A DNA stretch of 33,958 nucleotides from Candidatus Uhrbacteria bacterium (GTDB lineage Bacteria > Patescibacteriota > Patescibacteriia > 2-12-FULL-60-25): the NCBI GenBank assembly GCA_016203535.1, contig JACQMO010000015.1, positions 101,295-135,252 of the forward strand, written 5' to 3'. Under the pieces are notes generated by a model. That model had not been told where the DNA came from. It did not search any database and was given only the letters and a program-made list of their open reading frames with translations. Below are positions 15,222 through 23,426 of the stretch, one piece after another. The position numbers were made by a program, and so were the translations under genes. The number at the start of each line of letters is the position of its first letter. Within the stretch, counting starts at the first letter, position 1.

Positions 15222-15886
15222 ACTCCAGACCGCCAGTGGCTGCCATCGTCGCCGCGTACAACGAAGAACCGACCATCGGGCCTATTGTTGCGACACTTGT
15301 GGAATCGAGATTGTTCCGGGACGTCATCGTGGTGTCTGACGGGTCCGTGGACCGGACCGTTGATCGAGCGCGTGCCGCCGGCGCGTCGGTGGTCCATCAA
15401 TTTCCTGTCAACCGCGGGAAAGGGAAAGCGATCATGCACGGCGTCTCCCATACGGACGCGCCGATTCTCTTTTTTTGCGACGCGGACCTGCACGGACTCA
15501 CGGTCGAGCACCTCAAGGCGCTTATTCAGCCAGTTCTCGAAGGAGAAGTGGCGATGAACGTCGGGCTCCGCGACCGCGGCAAATTCATCATGAAACTGTC
15601 GAAATATCTTCCGCTGATCGGCGGCGAGCGCGCCCTGCCGCGAAAACTCTTCGAGAGCATTCCGGAAAAATATCTGTCCGGATTCATGCTCGAGACCGCG
15701 CTGAATTACGTCTGCCGCGCACGCCGCATGAAGATTAGCACGACCGAACTTCCCGGGTTGACCATCCGCCGAAAGATGCAGAAAGTCGGGTTCTGGCGGG
15801 GGCTTGGCCAGTACATCAAGATGACGGGCGAGATGTGGCGCGCCGCCGCGATCATCCGCATCGGCCATCTGAAAGGGGAGCTCTGA
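15218..15886 (+). CDS. Family 2 glycosyltransferase
   Basis: The 222-residue protein is a compact GT-A enzyme: VAAIVAAYNEEPTIG at the N-terminus, VVSDGSVDRTVDRA, and the metal-binding FFCDADLHGL. It lacks C-terminal membrane helices, so it differs from full dolichol-phosphate mannose synthase-like proteins but resembles their catalytic part. It likely transfers a hexose to a lipid or glycan acceptor. The ATG overlaps the stop of the GT4 gene (ATGA), so the two are coupled; an upstream in-frame start at 15161 would overlap the GT4 gene by 61 nt and is unlikely. murD begins 1 nt after its stop. Confidence 0.87.
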   Translation: MNSRPPVAAIVAAYNEEPTIGPIVATLVESRLFRDVIVVSDGSVDRTVDRARAAGASVVHQFPVNRGKGKAIMHGVSHTDAPILFFCDADLHGLTVEHLKALIQPVLEGEVAMNVGLRDRGKFIMKLSKYLPLIGGERALPRKLFESIPEKYLSGFMLETALNYVCRARRMKISTTELPGLTIRRKMQKVGFWRGLGQYIKMTGEMWRAAAIIRIGHLKGEL

Positions 15887-15887
15887 C

Positions 15888-17228
15888 ATGGGATGGAAGG
15901 GGAAAAAGGTCCTGATTTTAGGACTGGGGCAATATCCGAAGGGGAGCGGAATTTCCGCCGCTCTTTTTTTGGCACGTCAGGGCGCGGTTCTCCGCGTGAC
16001 CGACCAAAAATCCGCCGACGACCTAGGGGCGAACGTAACGAGGCTCAAGCGGTTCAAGGGAATTCAATTCATCCTTGGGCGGCATCGCGTCGAAGACATC
16101 CGCTGGGCGGACGTCATCTTGCGGAATCCGCGCGTTCGGCCGAGCTCGCGGGAAATGATCCTCGCGTCCAAATTAGGCAAACGGATTGAGTCCGACATCA
16201 CGTTGTTTTTGGCCGAATGTCCCAGTGCGGTGATCGGCGTGACCGGAACGAGAGGGAAAAGCACCACGTCGGCGCTCGTCGCAGAGATGCTGAAACGTTC
16301 CGGGAAGCGTGTATGGCTGGGAGGGAATATTCTCGTATCGCCGCTCACGTTTCTTTCGAAGGTTCGGCCGACGGACGTCGTCGTCCTTGAACTATCGAGT
16401 TGGCAGCTTGAGACGACGGGGGCGCGCGGCCGTTCTCCACGCTATGCGCTCATCACGAATCTGATGCGCGATCATTTGAACACCTACGAGGGGATGGAAG
16501 AGTACGCGGAAGCGAAGGCGCAGATTTTTCGCCACCAACGTCCAAACGACGTCGTCGTGTTGAATGCGGACGACGCGTACGGTCGTCGGTGGGCCAAGGA
16601 AGCGCCGGGGCAGGTGATTCTGTTCAGCAAAAAATCGAAATTTCCGGTTCCGAAAAAACTGTCGAAACTCATGGGACATCACAATGAGATGAACATTATC
16701 GCCGCTTCGCGCATCGCGTGCGCGGCCGGAGCGACGCAAAACGGCATTCGGTCCGCGATAAAGAATTTCAAAGGACTGCCGGATCGCCTCGAGACCGTGG
16801 CCGTAAAGCGCGGGATCCGCTTTATCAACGACACGACCGCAACGACGCCGGATGCGACAATGGCGGCAATACTGGCGCAAGAAGCAGGAAGCAAGAAGCA
16901 GGAAGCAAGGCGAATACACCTGTTATTCGGCGGCGCGGATAAGAAGCTGGAGTTTGACGACGTCGCGAATCTTCTCAAACGAAAAAAGGTTTGCAGCTCC
17001 GTGTTCGAAGGGACTGCGCGAAAAAAAATCGAGCGCGCGTTCAAAAAAGCCCGATACGCATGGACGGTCGTTAAATCAATGACGGAAGCTGTCCAGTTTC
17101 ACCGCGAGCATGCCAAAAAAGGGGAGATCATCCTCCTCTCTCCCGGCTGCGCCAGCTTCGGTATGTTCGCAAACGAGTTTGATCGGGGTCAGCAGTTTCG
17201 GAAGATCGTCCGCCTCTTGCCCGATTAG
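15888..17228 (+). CDS. murD: UDP-N-acetylmuramoyl-L-alanine--D-glutamate ligase
   Basis: The 446-residue Mur ligase adds D-Glu to UDP-MurNAc-L-Ala in the cytoplasm. The ATP-binding loop GVTGTRGKSTT is at residues 117-127. A central HHNEMNIIAA and the C-terminal ligand-binding INDTTATTPDATMAAI and LLFGGADKKLEFDD segments match MurD. Between these two C-terminal segments a repeat-derived peptide, about residues 331-341 (EAGSKKQEARR), is inserted. AAGGGGAG upstream of ATG 15888 is one of the few Shine-Dalgarno sequences in the window. Its stop codon TAG (17226-17228) lies inside the CIRCE operator of the next operon. It is separated from mraY-ftsW-murG by the tRNA and two glycosyltransferases. 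Confidence 0.94.
   Translation: MGWKGKKVLILGLGQYPKGSGISAALFLARQGAVLRVTDQKSADDLGANVTRLKRFKGIQFILGRHRVEDIRWADVILRNPRVRPSSREMILASKLGKRIESDITLFLAECPSAVIGVTGTRGKSTTSALVAEMLKRSGKRVWLGGNILVSPLTFLSKVRPTDVVVLELSSWQLETTGARGRSPRYALITNLMRDHLNTYEGMEEYAEAKAQIFRHQRPNDVVVLNADDAYGRRWAKEAPGQVILFSKKSKFPVPKKLSKLMGHHNEMNIIAASRIACAAGATQNGIRSAIKNFKGLPDRLETVAVKRGIRFINDTTATTPDATMAAILAQEAGSKKQEARRIHLLFGGADKKLEFDDVANLLKRKKVCSSVFEGTARKKIERAFKKARYAWTVVKSMTEAVQFHREHAKKGEIILLSPGCASFGMFANEFDRGQQFRKIVRLLPD
16877..16909 (+). repeat. Heptanucleotide repeat inside murD (GCARGAA units)
   Basis: A 14-nt unit (gcaagaagcaggaa) is present twice plus 5 nt of a third copy; each 14-mer is itself two near-identical 7-mers. The total of 33 nt equals 11 codons, so the murD frame is kept. 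Confidence 0.85.
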
Positions 17229-17246
17229 CACTCATTGGTATATAGT
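17217..17246 (+). promoter_or_regulatory. Heat-shock operon promoter
   Basis: TTGCCC (17217-17222) and TATAGT (17241-17246, spacer 18) or TGgTATATA (17236-17244) form a sigma70-type promoter that overlaps CIRCE. The transcript would have a leader of roughly 15 nt before ATG 17267. Confidence 0.6.
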
Positions 17247-17251
17247 GCTAA
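17225..17251 (+). promoter_or_regulatory. CIRCE operator (HrcA binding site)
   Basis: TTAGCACTC (17225-17233), a 9-bp spacer and TAGTGCTAA (17243-17251) match the CIRCE consensus TTAGCACTC-N9-GAGTGCTAA with a single mismatch. HrcA bound here would block the overlapping promoter and repress hrcA-grpE-dnaK-dnaJ until heat stress. The left arm contains the murD stop codon. Confidence 0.92.
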
Positions 17252-17266
17252 CCAAGGTTTTTTGGT

Positions 17267-17932
17267 ATGCGAGACGCCCTGAAAGAGCTCCTACGGCTCG
17301 TCGTCGAAGACGTCATTACGACCGGTGAACCGGTCGGGTCTCTGGCGCTTGTTGAGGAACATGATCTCGATATCAGTCCGGCTACGATCCGTAATTGGTT
17401 TGCGATTTTGGAAGATGAAGGATACCTGATGCAGCCGCACACTTCGTCCGGACGCGTGCCGACCGAAAAGGGATATCGGTTGTATATTTCAGAGCTCATG
17501 GCGGAGCGGACGCTGCGTCAGCGGGAACGGAAGGAATTGCAAGAATCGTCGAACGACGTCCGACAGCTCGCGAAAATCATGGCGGATTTGGCCGAGGACG
17601 CCGTGATCCTCGCGCGGGACGCGCAATCATTCGCAACCGGTCTTTCGCATCTGTTTGCCCAACCCGAATTCCGTGACTGGAACCACATGCGGACGCTTGG
17701 AGAAACGCTCGACCGGCTGGATGACCTGGTCGAATCCGTACGTCGGCGGGAGTTCAAGGAGCCGACCGCGCTTATTGGAAGCGATTGTCCGTTCGGAGAG
17801 GTGTGCGGAACGGTACTCCTGACGCTGAACGACGGAACGCTTCTGGGGGTCCTCGGTCCCATACGGATGAATTATCCGCAGGGCTTCGCGCTTCTACGGA
17901 CGGCGAAAGAATTCATGAATGATGACGAATAA
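17267..17932 (+). CDS. hrcA: Short heat-inducible transcription repressor HrcA
   Basis: The protein has 221 residues against about 340 in classical HrcA. The N-terminal winged helix-turn-helix is intact (SPATIRNWFAILEDEGYLMQPHTSSGRVPTEKGYRLYI, in two consecutive parts around residues 38-72). The C-terminal GAF-like part is also recognisable (FATGLSHLFAQPEF; LLGVLGPIRMNYPQGFALL). The missing residues correspond to the internal dimerising region. It should repress the heat-shock operon through the adjacent CIRCE, with GroEL or DnaK feedback unknown. An AAGG lies upstream of ATG 17267. It is 3 nt from grpE, so it autoregulates the operon it heads. Confidence 0.93.
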   Translation: MRDALKELLRLVVEDVITTGEPVGSLALVEEHDLDISPATIRNWFAILEDEGYLMQPHTSSGRVPTEKGYRLYISELMAERTLRQRERKELQESSNDVRQLAKIMADLAEDAVILARDAQSFATGLSHLFAQPEFRDWNHMRTLGETLDRLDDLVESVRRREFKEPTALIGSDCPFGEVCGTVLLTLNDGTLLGVLGPIRMNYPQGFALLRTAKEFMNDDE

Positions 17933-17935
17933 TCT

Positions 17936-18418
17936 ATGGAAGAAAACGTGACGCTCGAACAAGTCCAAGCGCAGTGCGAGGAATATCTCGCTGGATGGAA
18001 ACGCGCACAGGCCGATTACGCGAATTTGAAAAAGGAGACGGAACGCGAGAAACATGAGTTCGCCAAGTATGCAAATGAACGGCTGCTCTCGGAACTGCTG
18101 CCGGCCGTCGACCAGTACGACCTCGCCCTCTCACACACGCCGGACGTCTCGCAGCTGCCGGAAGAAGACCAAAAGAAATTGAAAAACTGGATCATCGGCG
18201 TCCATGCCGTGCGCTCGCTCTGGGAGACGGCGTTCCAGTCCATCGGTCTTGAGCTGGTTCCGACAGAGGGCCCGTTCGATCCTGCGATCCACGAAGCCGT
18301 CGGGGAAGAAGAAAACGCGGAGCATTCGGAGGGCCACATCGTCCGCGTGAGCCAACCAGGCTGGACGCTCAATGGTAAGCTTTTACGACCTGCAAAAGTC
18401 ATTATTTCAAAACAGTAA
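17936..18418 (+). CDS. grpE: Nucleotide exchange factor GrpE
   Basis: The 160-residue protein has the GrpE long N-terminal coiled coil (residues about 5-60, including [20 protein letters not shown]) and the C-terminal beta-wing domain ([35 protein letters not shown]). It dimerises and releases ADP from DnaK. It is slightly shorter than typical (about 190), mainly because the disordered acidic N-terminus is missing. It starts 3 nt after hrcA and ends 8 nt before dnaK, with no visible Shine-Dalgarno. Confidence 0.95.
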   Translation: MEENVTLEQVQAQCEEYLAGWKRAQADYANLKKETEREKHEFAKYANERLLSELLPAVDQYDLALSHTPDVSQLPEEDQKKLKNWIIGVHAVRSLWETAFQSIGLELVPTEGPFDPAIHEAVGEEENAEHSEGHIVRVSQPGWTLNGKLLRPAKVIISKQ

Positions 18419-18426
18419 TCAATTCT

Positions 18427-20325
18427 ATGCCAAAAATTCTCGGAATCGATCTTGGTACCACGAACTCCTGCATGGCCGTCGTCGAAGGCGGTCAGCCGAA
18501 AGTGATTGAAAATGCGGAAGGAAACCGCACGACCCCGTCCGTCGTTGCGACCGCGAAGACGGGGGAACGCCTTGTCGGACAGATCGCCAAGCGCCAGGCC
18601 GTCGTGAATCCCACGAACACGCTGTTTTCGGTGAAACGCCTCATCGGGCGCCGCTGGAATGATCCGGAAGTCCAGCGCGACACCAAATGGCTGCCGTACA
18701 AATTGGTGCAAAAAGGCGACGGCGTTCGCGTGGTGATGAACGAAAAGGAATATGCGCCGGAAGAAATTTCCGCCATGGTTCTCCAAAAACTCAAGGCAGA
18801 CGCGGAAGCCCGCATCGGCGAGAAGATCACGGAAGCCGTGATCACCGTTCCGGCGTATTTCGACGACTCCCAGCGGCAGGCGACTAAGGGCGCGGGCGAA
18901 ATCGCCGGGCTCACGGTGAAACGCATCATCAACGAACCGACGGCCGCGGCGCTTGCCTATGGGTTTGACCGGAAGAAGGATGAGAAGATCGCGGTATACG
19001 ATCTCGGCGGCGGGACGTTTGACGTGTCCGTGCTTGAAATCGCATTCGACGCGACAACGAATCAGAACACCGTTGAGGTGCGCGCCACGAACGGAGACAC
19101 GCATCTGGGTGGCGACGACTTTGACCAGCTGCTCATCGGGTGGGTTGTGGATGAATTCAGGAAGCAGGAGGGGATCGATCTCTCGAAAGACTCGCTCGCG
19201 GTCCAGCGGATCAAGGAGGCGGCAGAAAAGGCGAAGATCGAGTTGTCGAGCGCCGTCGAAACGGAAATCAACCAACCGTTCATCACGAGCGACGCCAACG
19301 GGCCGAAGCATCTCCTCCTGAAGCTCACCCGAGCGAAGATGGAAGAATTGGTGACGCCGCTTGTCGAGAAGACCCTCGAGCCCTGCAAGAAGGCGCTCGC
19401 GGACGCCGGGATGAAGACCTCGGACATCAACGAAATCATCCTCGTCGGAGGGATGACCCGGATGCCGCTCGTCCAGCAGACGGTGGAAAAGTTTTTTGGA
19501 AAAAAACCGAACGTGACCGTGAACCCCGACGAGGTGGTCGCGATCGGCGCTGCGGTCCAGGCAGGGAACTTGCAGGGCGACATCAAGGGTGAACTTCTCC
19601 TTCTGGACGTCACGCCGCTGTCCTTCGGATTGGAAACACTTGGCGGCGTCATGACCAAGCTAATCGAACGTAACACGACCGTTCCGACATCGAAGTCGCA
19701 GATCTTCTCGACCGCTGCCGACGGCCAAACGTCCGTGGAAATCCACGTTCTGCAAGGCGAGCGCGAGATGGCGGAAGGAAACCGCTCGCTCGGACGATTC
19801 ACCCTTTCCGGCATCCCGACGGCTCCGCGCGGAGTCCCGCAAGTCGAGGTGACGTTCGACATCGATGCGAACGGGATCCTGTCGGTGAAAGCAAAGGACA
19901 AAGCCACGGGGAAGGAGCAACAGATCACGATTACCGCATCGACGAACTTGTCGAAGGACGAAGTAGAGAAGATGAAGAAAGATGCGGAGATGCACGCCGC
20001 GGACGACAAGAAACGTCACGAACTGGTCGAAACGCGCAACATGGCCGAATCGATGGCGTACACGAGTGAAAAAATGCTGAAGGACGCGGGTGACAAGGTT
20101 TCGGCCGACGATAAAAAGCCGGTCGAGGAAAAAATCGCGGCGCTCCGCGCACTCAAAGACAGCGAAGACGTCGAGGCGATCAAAAAAGCGGCGGATGAAC
20201 TCGCGACCGCCGCGCAGAAAGTCGGGGCCGCGATGTATGAGAAAGAGAAGCAGGAAGCAGGGAGCACGGAGCAAGGGGGTGCGGAGACAGCGGGGGATGC
20301 GCCGAAGGCTGACGAGCCAAAATAG
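18427..20325 (+). CDS. dnaK: Chaperone DnaK (Hsp70)
   Basis: The 632-residue protein is a complete Hsp70: phosphate loop [17 protein letters not shown] near the N-terminus, [17 protein letters not shown], the second phosphate motif [17 protein letters not shown], the linker [14 protein letters not shown], a beta-sandwich substrate domain and a helical lid. It refolds proteins with DnaJ and GrpE encoded in the same operon. The last 25 or so residues ([11 protein letters not shown] onward) come from a heptanucleotide repeat and its flank rather than from the usual Gly-rich tail, and lack the classical EEV-like end. ATG 18427 has no Shine-Dalgarno. Confidence 0.98.
   Translation: MPKILGIDLGTTNSCMAVVEGGQPKVIENAEGNRTTPSVVATAKTGERLVGQIAKRQAVVNPTNTLFSVKRLIGRRWNDPEVQRDTKWLPYKLVQKGDGVRVVMNEKEYAPEEISAMVLQKLKADAEARIGEKITEAVITVPAYFDDSQRQATKGAGEIAGLTVKRIINEPTAAALAYGFDRKKDEKIAVYDLGGGTFDVSVLEIAFDATTNQNTVEVRATNGDTHLGGDDFDQLLIGWVVDEFRKQEGIDLSKDSLAVQRIKEAAEKAKIELSSAVETEINQPFITSDANGPKHLLLKLTRAKMEELVTPLVEKTLEPCKKALADAGMKTSDINEIILVGGMTRMPLVQQTVEKFFGKKPNVTVNPDEVVAIGAAVQAGNLQGDIKGELLLLDVTPLSFGLETLGGVMTKLIERNTTVPTSKSQIFSTAADGQTSVEIHVLQGEREMAEGNRSLGRFTLSGIPTAPRGVPQVEVTFDIDANGILSVKAKDKATGKEQQITITASTNLSKDEVEKMKKDAEMHAADDKKRHELVETRNMAESMAYTSEKMLKDAGDKVSADDKKPVEEKIAALRALKDSEDVEAIKKAADELATAAQKVGAAMYEKEKQEAGSTEQGGAETAGDAPKADEPK
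20247..20274 (+). repeat. Heptanucleotide repeat at the dnaK 3' end (GRAGCAN units)
   Basis: Four consecutive 7-nt units: gaagcag, gaagcag, ggagcac, ggagcaa. The motif is close to the units in murD. It is coding and adds KQEAGSTEQ to the DnaK tail, where extra residues are easily tolerated. Confidence 0.75.
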
Positions 20326-20330
20326 CAAAC

Positions 20331-20990
20331 ATGCCCCTTCACGCCGTGATGTTTGATCTGGATGGGACGCTCGTCGACAGCGAGATGTTGTGGACCAAGG
20401 CGATCGGCGGGATGATCAATGATCTCGGGAAGACGTATGATCCGGCGTTCCAGAAAAACATCATGGGGACGCCCGGTGTCGTTGCGTCGCAGCTGCTGAA
20501 AAAGGAATATGATCTCGAAGCGCCGGCGGAAGAGATCGATCGCGTGAAGAACGTGTATTACGAAAAGATTCGCAGGGAACACGGGCCGGAAGCAAAACCG
20601 GGGGCGGATCGGCTGCTTCGGGAAATCCATGCCGCGGGGGTTCCCATCGCGCTCGCAACGAGCGCCGAGCGTTCCGTCGCTGAAGAGATTTTACGAAATC
20701 TCGGATGGCTGGAGATGTTTAAGGAAATCGTCGTGACGGCAGAAGTACAAAACGGCAAGCCGGCTCCGGACATTTACCTCGAAGCCGCCCGTCGCATCGG
20801 ATGCCGGCCGGGTTCGTGCGTCGCGTTTGAAGATTCCCCGAACGGCGTCCGGAGCGCGGCGAGCGCGGGGTTGGTGGTCGTCGGCGTGAAAGATACGCGG
20901 TACGTCGCAGAACTTCCGGGCGCCGCGCTCGCCGTTTCCTCATTGGAAGAGATGACGCTGGACCGGATTCGCGCGTTGGTGGCCGTCTGA
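20331..20990 (+). CDS. HAD-superfamily phosphatase (beta-phosphoglucomutase-like)
   Basis: The 219-residue protein has HAD motif I FDLDGTLVDSE with nucleophile Asp9 and acid/base Asp11. Motif II is around ALATSAERS, with a motif III Lys near QNGKPAPDIYLEAA, and motif IV is VAFEDSPNGVRSAASAGL. The helical cap after motif I places it in subfamily I with beta-PGM and phosphoglycolate-phosphatase-like enzymes. The substrate cannot be deduced; small sugar phosphates or damaged nucleotides are typical. It lies 5 nt after dnaK and 5 nt before dnaJ, so it is probably co-transcribed with the chaperones and heat-inducible. Confidence 0.9.
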   Translation: MPLHAVMFDLDGTLVDSEMLWTKAIGGMINDLGKTYDPAFQKNIMGTPGVVASQLLKKEYDLEAPAEEIDRVKNVYYEKIRREHGPEAKPGADRLLREIHAAGVPIALATSAERSVAEEILRNLGWLEMFKEIVVTAEVQNGKPAPDIYLEAARRIGCRPGSCVAFEDSPNGVRSAASAGLVVVGVKDTRYVAELPGAALAVSSLEEMTLDRIRALVAV

Positions 20991-20995
20991 AAACT

Positions 20996-22078
20996 ATGTC
21001 CAAGGACTACTACGACATTCTCGGCGTCCCGAAGGGCGCAACCGCAGACGACGTGAAAAAGGCGTTCCGTCGTTTGGCGCACGAACACCATCCGGACAAG
21101 GGGGGAGACCAGCAGAAATTCAAGGATATCAATGAGGCGTATCAGGTGCTCGGGGATGCGGAGAAGCGCGCGACCTACGATCGTTTCGGTTCTGCCGCCT
21201 TCGAACAGGGGGGGATGGGAACGGGCGGTTTCGGAGGATTTGGAGGATTCCAACAGGGCGGTTTCAACATCAACATGGACGATATGGGGGATCTCGGCGA
21301 TATTCTCGGCGGGATGTTCGGATTCGGGGGCGGCCGCGGCGCGCGGCATTCGCGCGGGCAGGATATACACGTGGATGTGACGTTAGAGTTCCAGGAAGCC
21401 GTGTTCGGCGCGACAAAAACGGTCAAACTGTACAAGCACGACGCCTGCACGGAATGCGGAGGAAGCGGCGCGGCGAAAGGAAGCGGCGCGGTCCCATGCA
21501 AGGACTGCGGGGGAAACGGGAGCGTAACGAAGACACAGCGAACGATGTTCGGAAATGTGCAGATCCAGCAAACGTGCTCGGAATGCCACGGGCGCGGGAA
21601 GGTTCCCGAAACGCTGTGTGCGACCTGCAAAGGGTTGGGCATCGAGCGGCGGCACAAGGAAATCAGCATCGCCATCCCCGCCGGGATTTCGGAAGGAGAA
21701 ACGATCCGTGTTGCCGGGGAAGGGGAGCATCCGGGGCGCGGCGCCAATCCCGGAGATCTGTTCTTGCGGATCCACGTTCGGCCGCACAGAACCTTCACCC
21801 GCGAGGGTTCCGACATCCACTCGGTCGTCCAGGCGCCGTATTCCATGGTCGCGCTTGGCGGGAGCATCGCCGTCGCGACCGTTGACGGGGACGTTGATCT
21901 GAAAATTCCCGCGGGCGCGCAAAGCGGCACGGTGTTTACGCTGCGGGGCAAGGGCGTTCCGTTCCTCCGATCACGCGGCCGCGGAGACCATTTTGTCACG
22001 ATTCAGACGCGCGTCGACACGAAAATGAGCCGTGAACAACGCGAATTGCTTGAAAAGCTGCGCAACGCGGGGCTGTAA
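20996..22078 (+). CDS. dnaJ: Chaperone DnaJ (Hsp40, type I)
   Basis: The 360-residue co-chaperone has a J domain at residues 4-66 with HPD at 32-34, a Gly/Phe-rich linker at about 71-118, and four complete zinc-binding repeats: CTECGGSG (151-158), CKDCGGNG (168-175), CSECHGRG (194-201) and CATCKGLG (208-215). The C-terminal substrate-binding barrels follow. It stimulates DnaK ATPase and delivers clients. All domains are present, in contrast to the shortened HrcA. It is the last gene of the CIRCE-controlled cluster; no clear terminator follows before the sigma factor gene. Confidence 0.97.
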   Translation: MSKDYYDILGVPKGATADDVKKAFRRLAHEHHPDKGGDQQKFKDINEAYQVLGDAEKRATYDRFGSAAFEQGGMGTGGFGGFGGFQQGGFNINMDDMGDLGDILGGMFGFGGGRGARHSRGQDIHVDVTLEFQEAVFGATKTVKLYKHDACTECGGSGAAKGSGAVPCKDCGGNGSVTKTQRTMFGNVQIQQTCSECHGRGKVPETLCATCKGLGIERRHKEISIAIPAGISEGETIRVAGEGEHPGRGANPGDLFLRIHVRPHRTFTREGSDIHSVVQAPYSMVALGGSIAVATVDGDVDLKIPAGAQSGTVFTLRGKGVPFLRSRGRGDHFVTIQTRVDTKMSREQRELLEKLRNAGL

Positions 22079-22122
22079 GGGGTGTAACGCATCGGCCGCA
22101 TTATCGTATACACTCACGGGGC

Positions 22123-22626
22123 ATGGACAAGGCACGATTCCCTCAATTCTACCGCAAGCATCTCACGCCCATTTACAGGTTTATGTATTACCGGGTCGGC
22201 GGGAACGCGGAGCTGGCGCAGGACCTCACCCAGGACGTCTTTCTGAAGGCGTTGGAAGCGTTTGAGCGTTACGACGAGTCCGTGAGCACCTCATCGTGGA
22301 TTTACACGATCGCCCGGAATCACTTGATCACCGCGATGTCCAAATTGCGTCCGCAGATCGACCTGGAAGAAATCGCGAATACCCTTGGCGACGGAATCAA
22401 CTGGGTAGAACGGATGGCAACGAATGACGACGAACGGCAATTGCTCCGGGCGATGGACGAGCTTCCTCCGGAGGACGCCCGGCTGCTCCGTGAGAAACAC
22501 CTGGAAGGATGGTCGTACGAAGAGATCGGGGAGCGTGAGGGGAAGTCGCCCGGTGCGTTGCGAGTCCAAGCCCACCGGACGCTGAAGCGGCTGCGAACGA
22601 TATTGAAGAACCCAAAGGTATGTTGA
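22123..22626 (+). CDS. ECF-type RNA polymerase sigma factor
   Basis: The 167-residue protein has region 2 at about residues 7-75 (LTPIYRFMYYRVGGN, then AQDLTQDVFLKAL and SSWIYTIARNHLI). Region 4 is at about 113-160 (LPPEDARLLREKHLEGW, YEEIGEREGKSPGALRVQAHR). Regions 1 and 3 are absent, as in extracytoplasmic-function sigma factors. A candidate -10 TACACT lies 8 nt before ATG 22123. The next gene starts inside its 3' end (overlap 7 nt) and encodes a probable anti-sigma partner, so the pair should respond to an envelope signal. Confidence 0.93.
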   Translation: MDKARFPQFYRKHLTPIYRFMYYRVGGNAELAQDLTQDVFLKALEAFERYDESVSTSSWIYTIARNHLITAMSKLRPQIDLEEIANTLGDGINWVERMATNDDERQLLRAMDELPPEDARLLREKHLEGWSYEEIGEREGKSPGALRVQAHRTLKRLRTILKNPKVC

Positions 22627-23426
22627 ACTGGATCATCGAACGGAAACTGAAACGCATCGGAAAACGCGCCGACCCGCCGCCGGCGTTCGTTTCGGCGATG
22701 GAAAAACGGATCCTCGTGGAACTCCCGGCTCGGACGCCGTTCCGCGCCTGGAAGTTGGCGGCCGGATCGCTCACGAGCGCGTCATTGGTGCTTGCGGGGA
22801 CGGGCGCGTATGCATACACGTCCGAAGACGTCGTCCCGGAACATCCGCTCTATCCCGTTCGGGAAGCGATCGAGCGCGCGGATGCGGCGCTTGCGCGTTC
22901 TCCGGAGCGTCGGGCCGAGGTGGAGGTGAAGAACCTGATGCGCCGACTGAACGAACAGCGCGTGATGGAGCGACGGAACGCCGCGGTTTCCCCCGAGCAG
23001 GTCAAACGGTTTGAGGGGCAGCTCGATACGGCCTTACAACAGCTCGATCGCGTTCAAACGGAAACGCAGGAAAAACTCGACCGGCGCGTGGATCGGCTCG
23101 AAAAGGCGTACAGCGCCTCGCTTGAGCGGCTTGAAATGAAGGTGAAGGATGAGCAAAAAAAGGAGGCGCTCAAAAAAACGCTTGACGAGCACCGCGAGCG
23201 GGTACAACGAAAAATCGAGACGTTGAACGAAGAGCGGCGGAAACGGTTTGAGCTCCGGGAGGCGAAGCTCAAACGCACGCAAGAACGGTTGGAGTATATC
23301 CGCGACGGAATCAAACAACCGCTGCTGCGTCAGGTTTTCATCAAACCCCTTGCGACGACCACGACGATCCGGATGGACGAACCGACTAGCTCGACACCGG
23401 AAGGATCACGATTTCTCTCGCGGTAA
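22620..23426 (+). CDS. DUF5667-type membrane protein, probable anti-sigma factor
   Basis: The 268-residue protein has a cytoplasmic N-terminal segment of about 40 residues and one membrane segment at about 46-66 (WKLAAGSLTSASLVLAG). An extracytoplasmic region beginning DVVPEHPLYPVREAIERAD is the signature of DUF5667 proteins. The rest (about 95-240) is a highly charged coiled coil rich in Lys, Arg and Glu. It overlaps the sigma factor gene by 7 nt, which is the usual arrangement of sigma/anti-sigma pairs; direct binding is inferred. The N-terminus lacks a zinc-binding anti-sigma motif. The last 41 nt overlap the convergent gene on the other strand. Confidence 0.8.
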   Translation: MLNWIIERKLKRIGKRADPPPAFVSAMEKRILVELPARTPFRAWKLAAGSLTSASLVLAGTGAYAYTSEDVVPEHPLYPVREAIERADAALARSPERRAEVEVKNLMRRLNEQRVMERRNAAVSPEQVKRFEGQLDTALQQLDRVQTETQEKLDRRVDRLEKAYSASLERLEMKVKDEQKKEALKKTLDEHRERVQRKIETLNEERRKRFELREAKLKRTQERLEYIRDGIKQPLLRQVFIKPLATTTTIRMDEPTSSTPEGSRFLSR

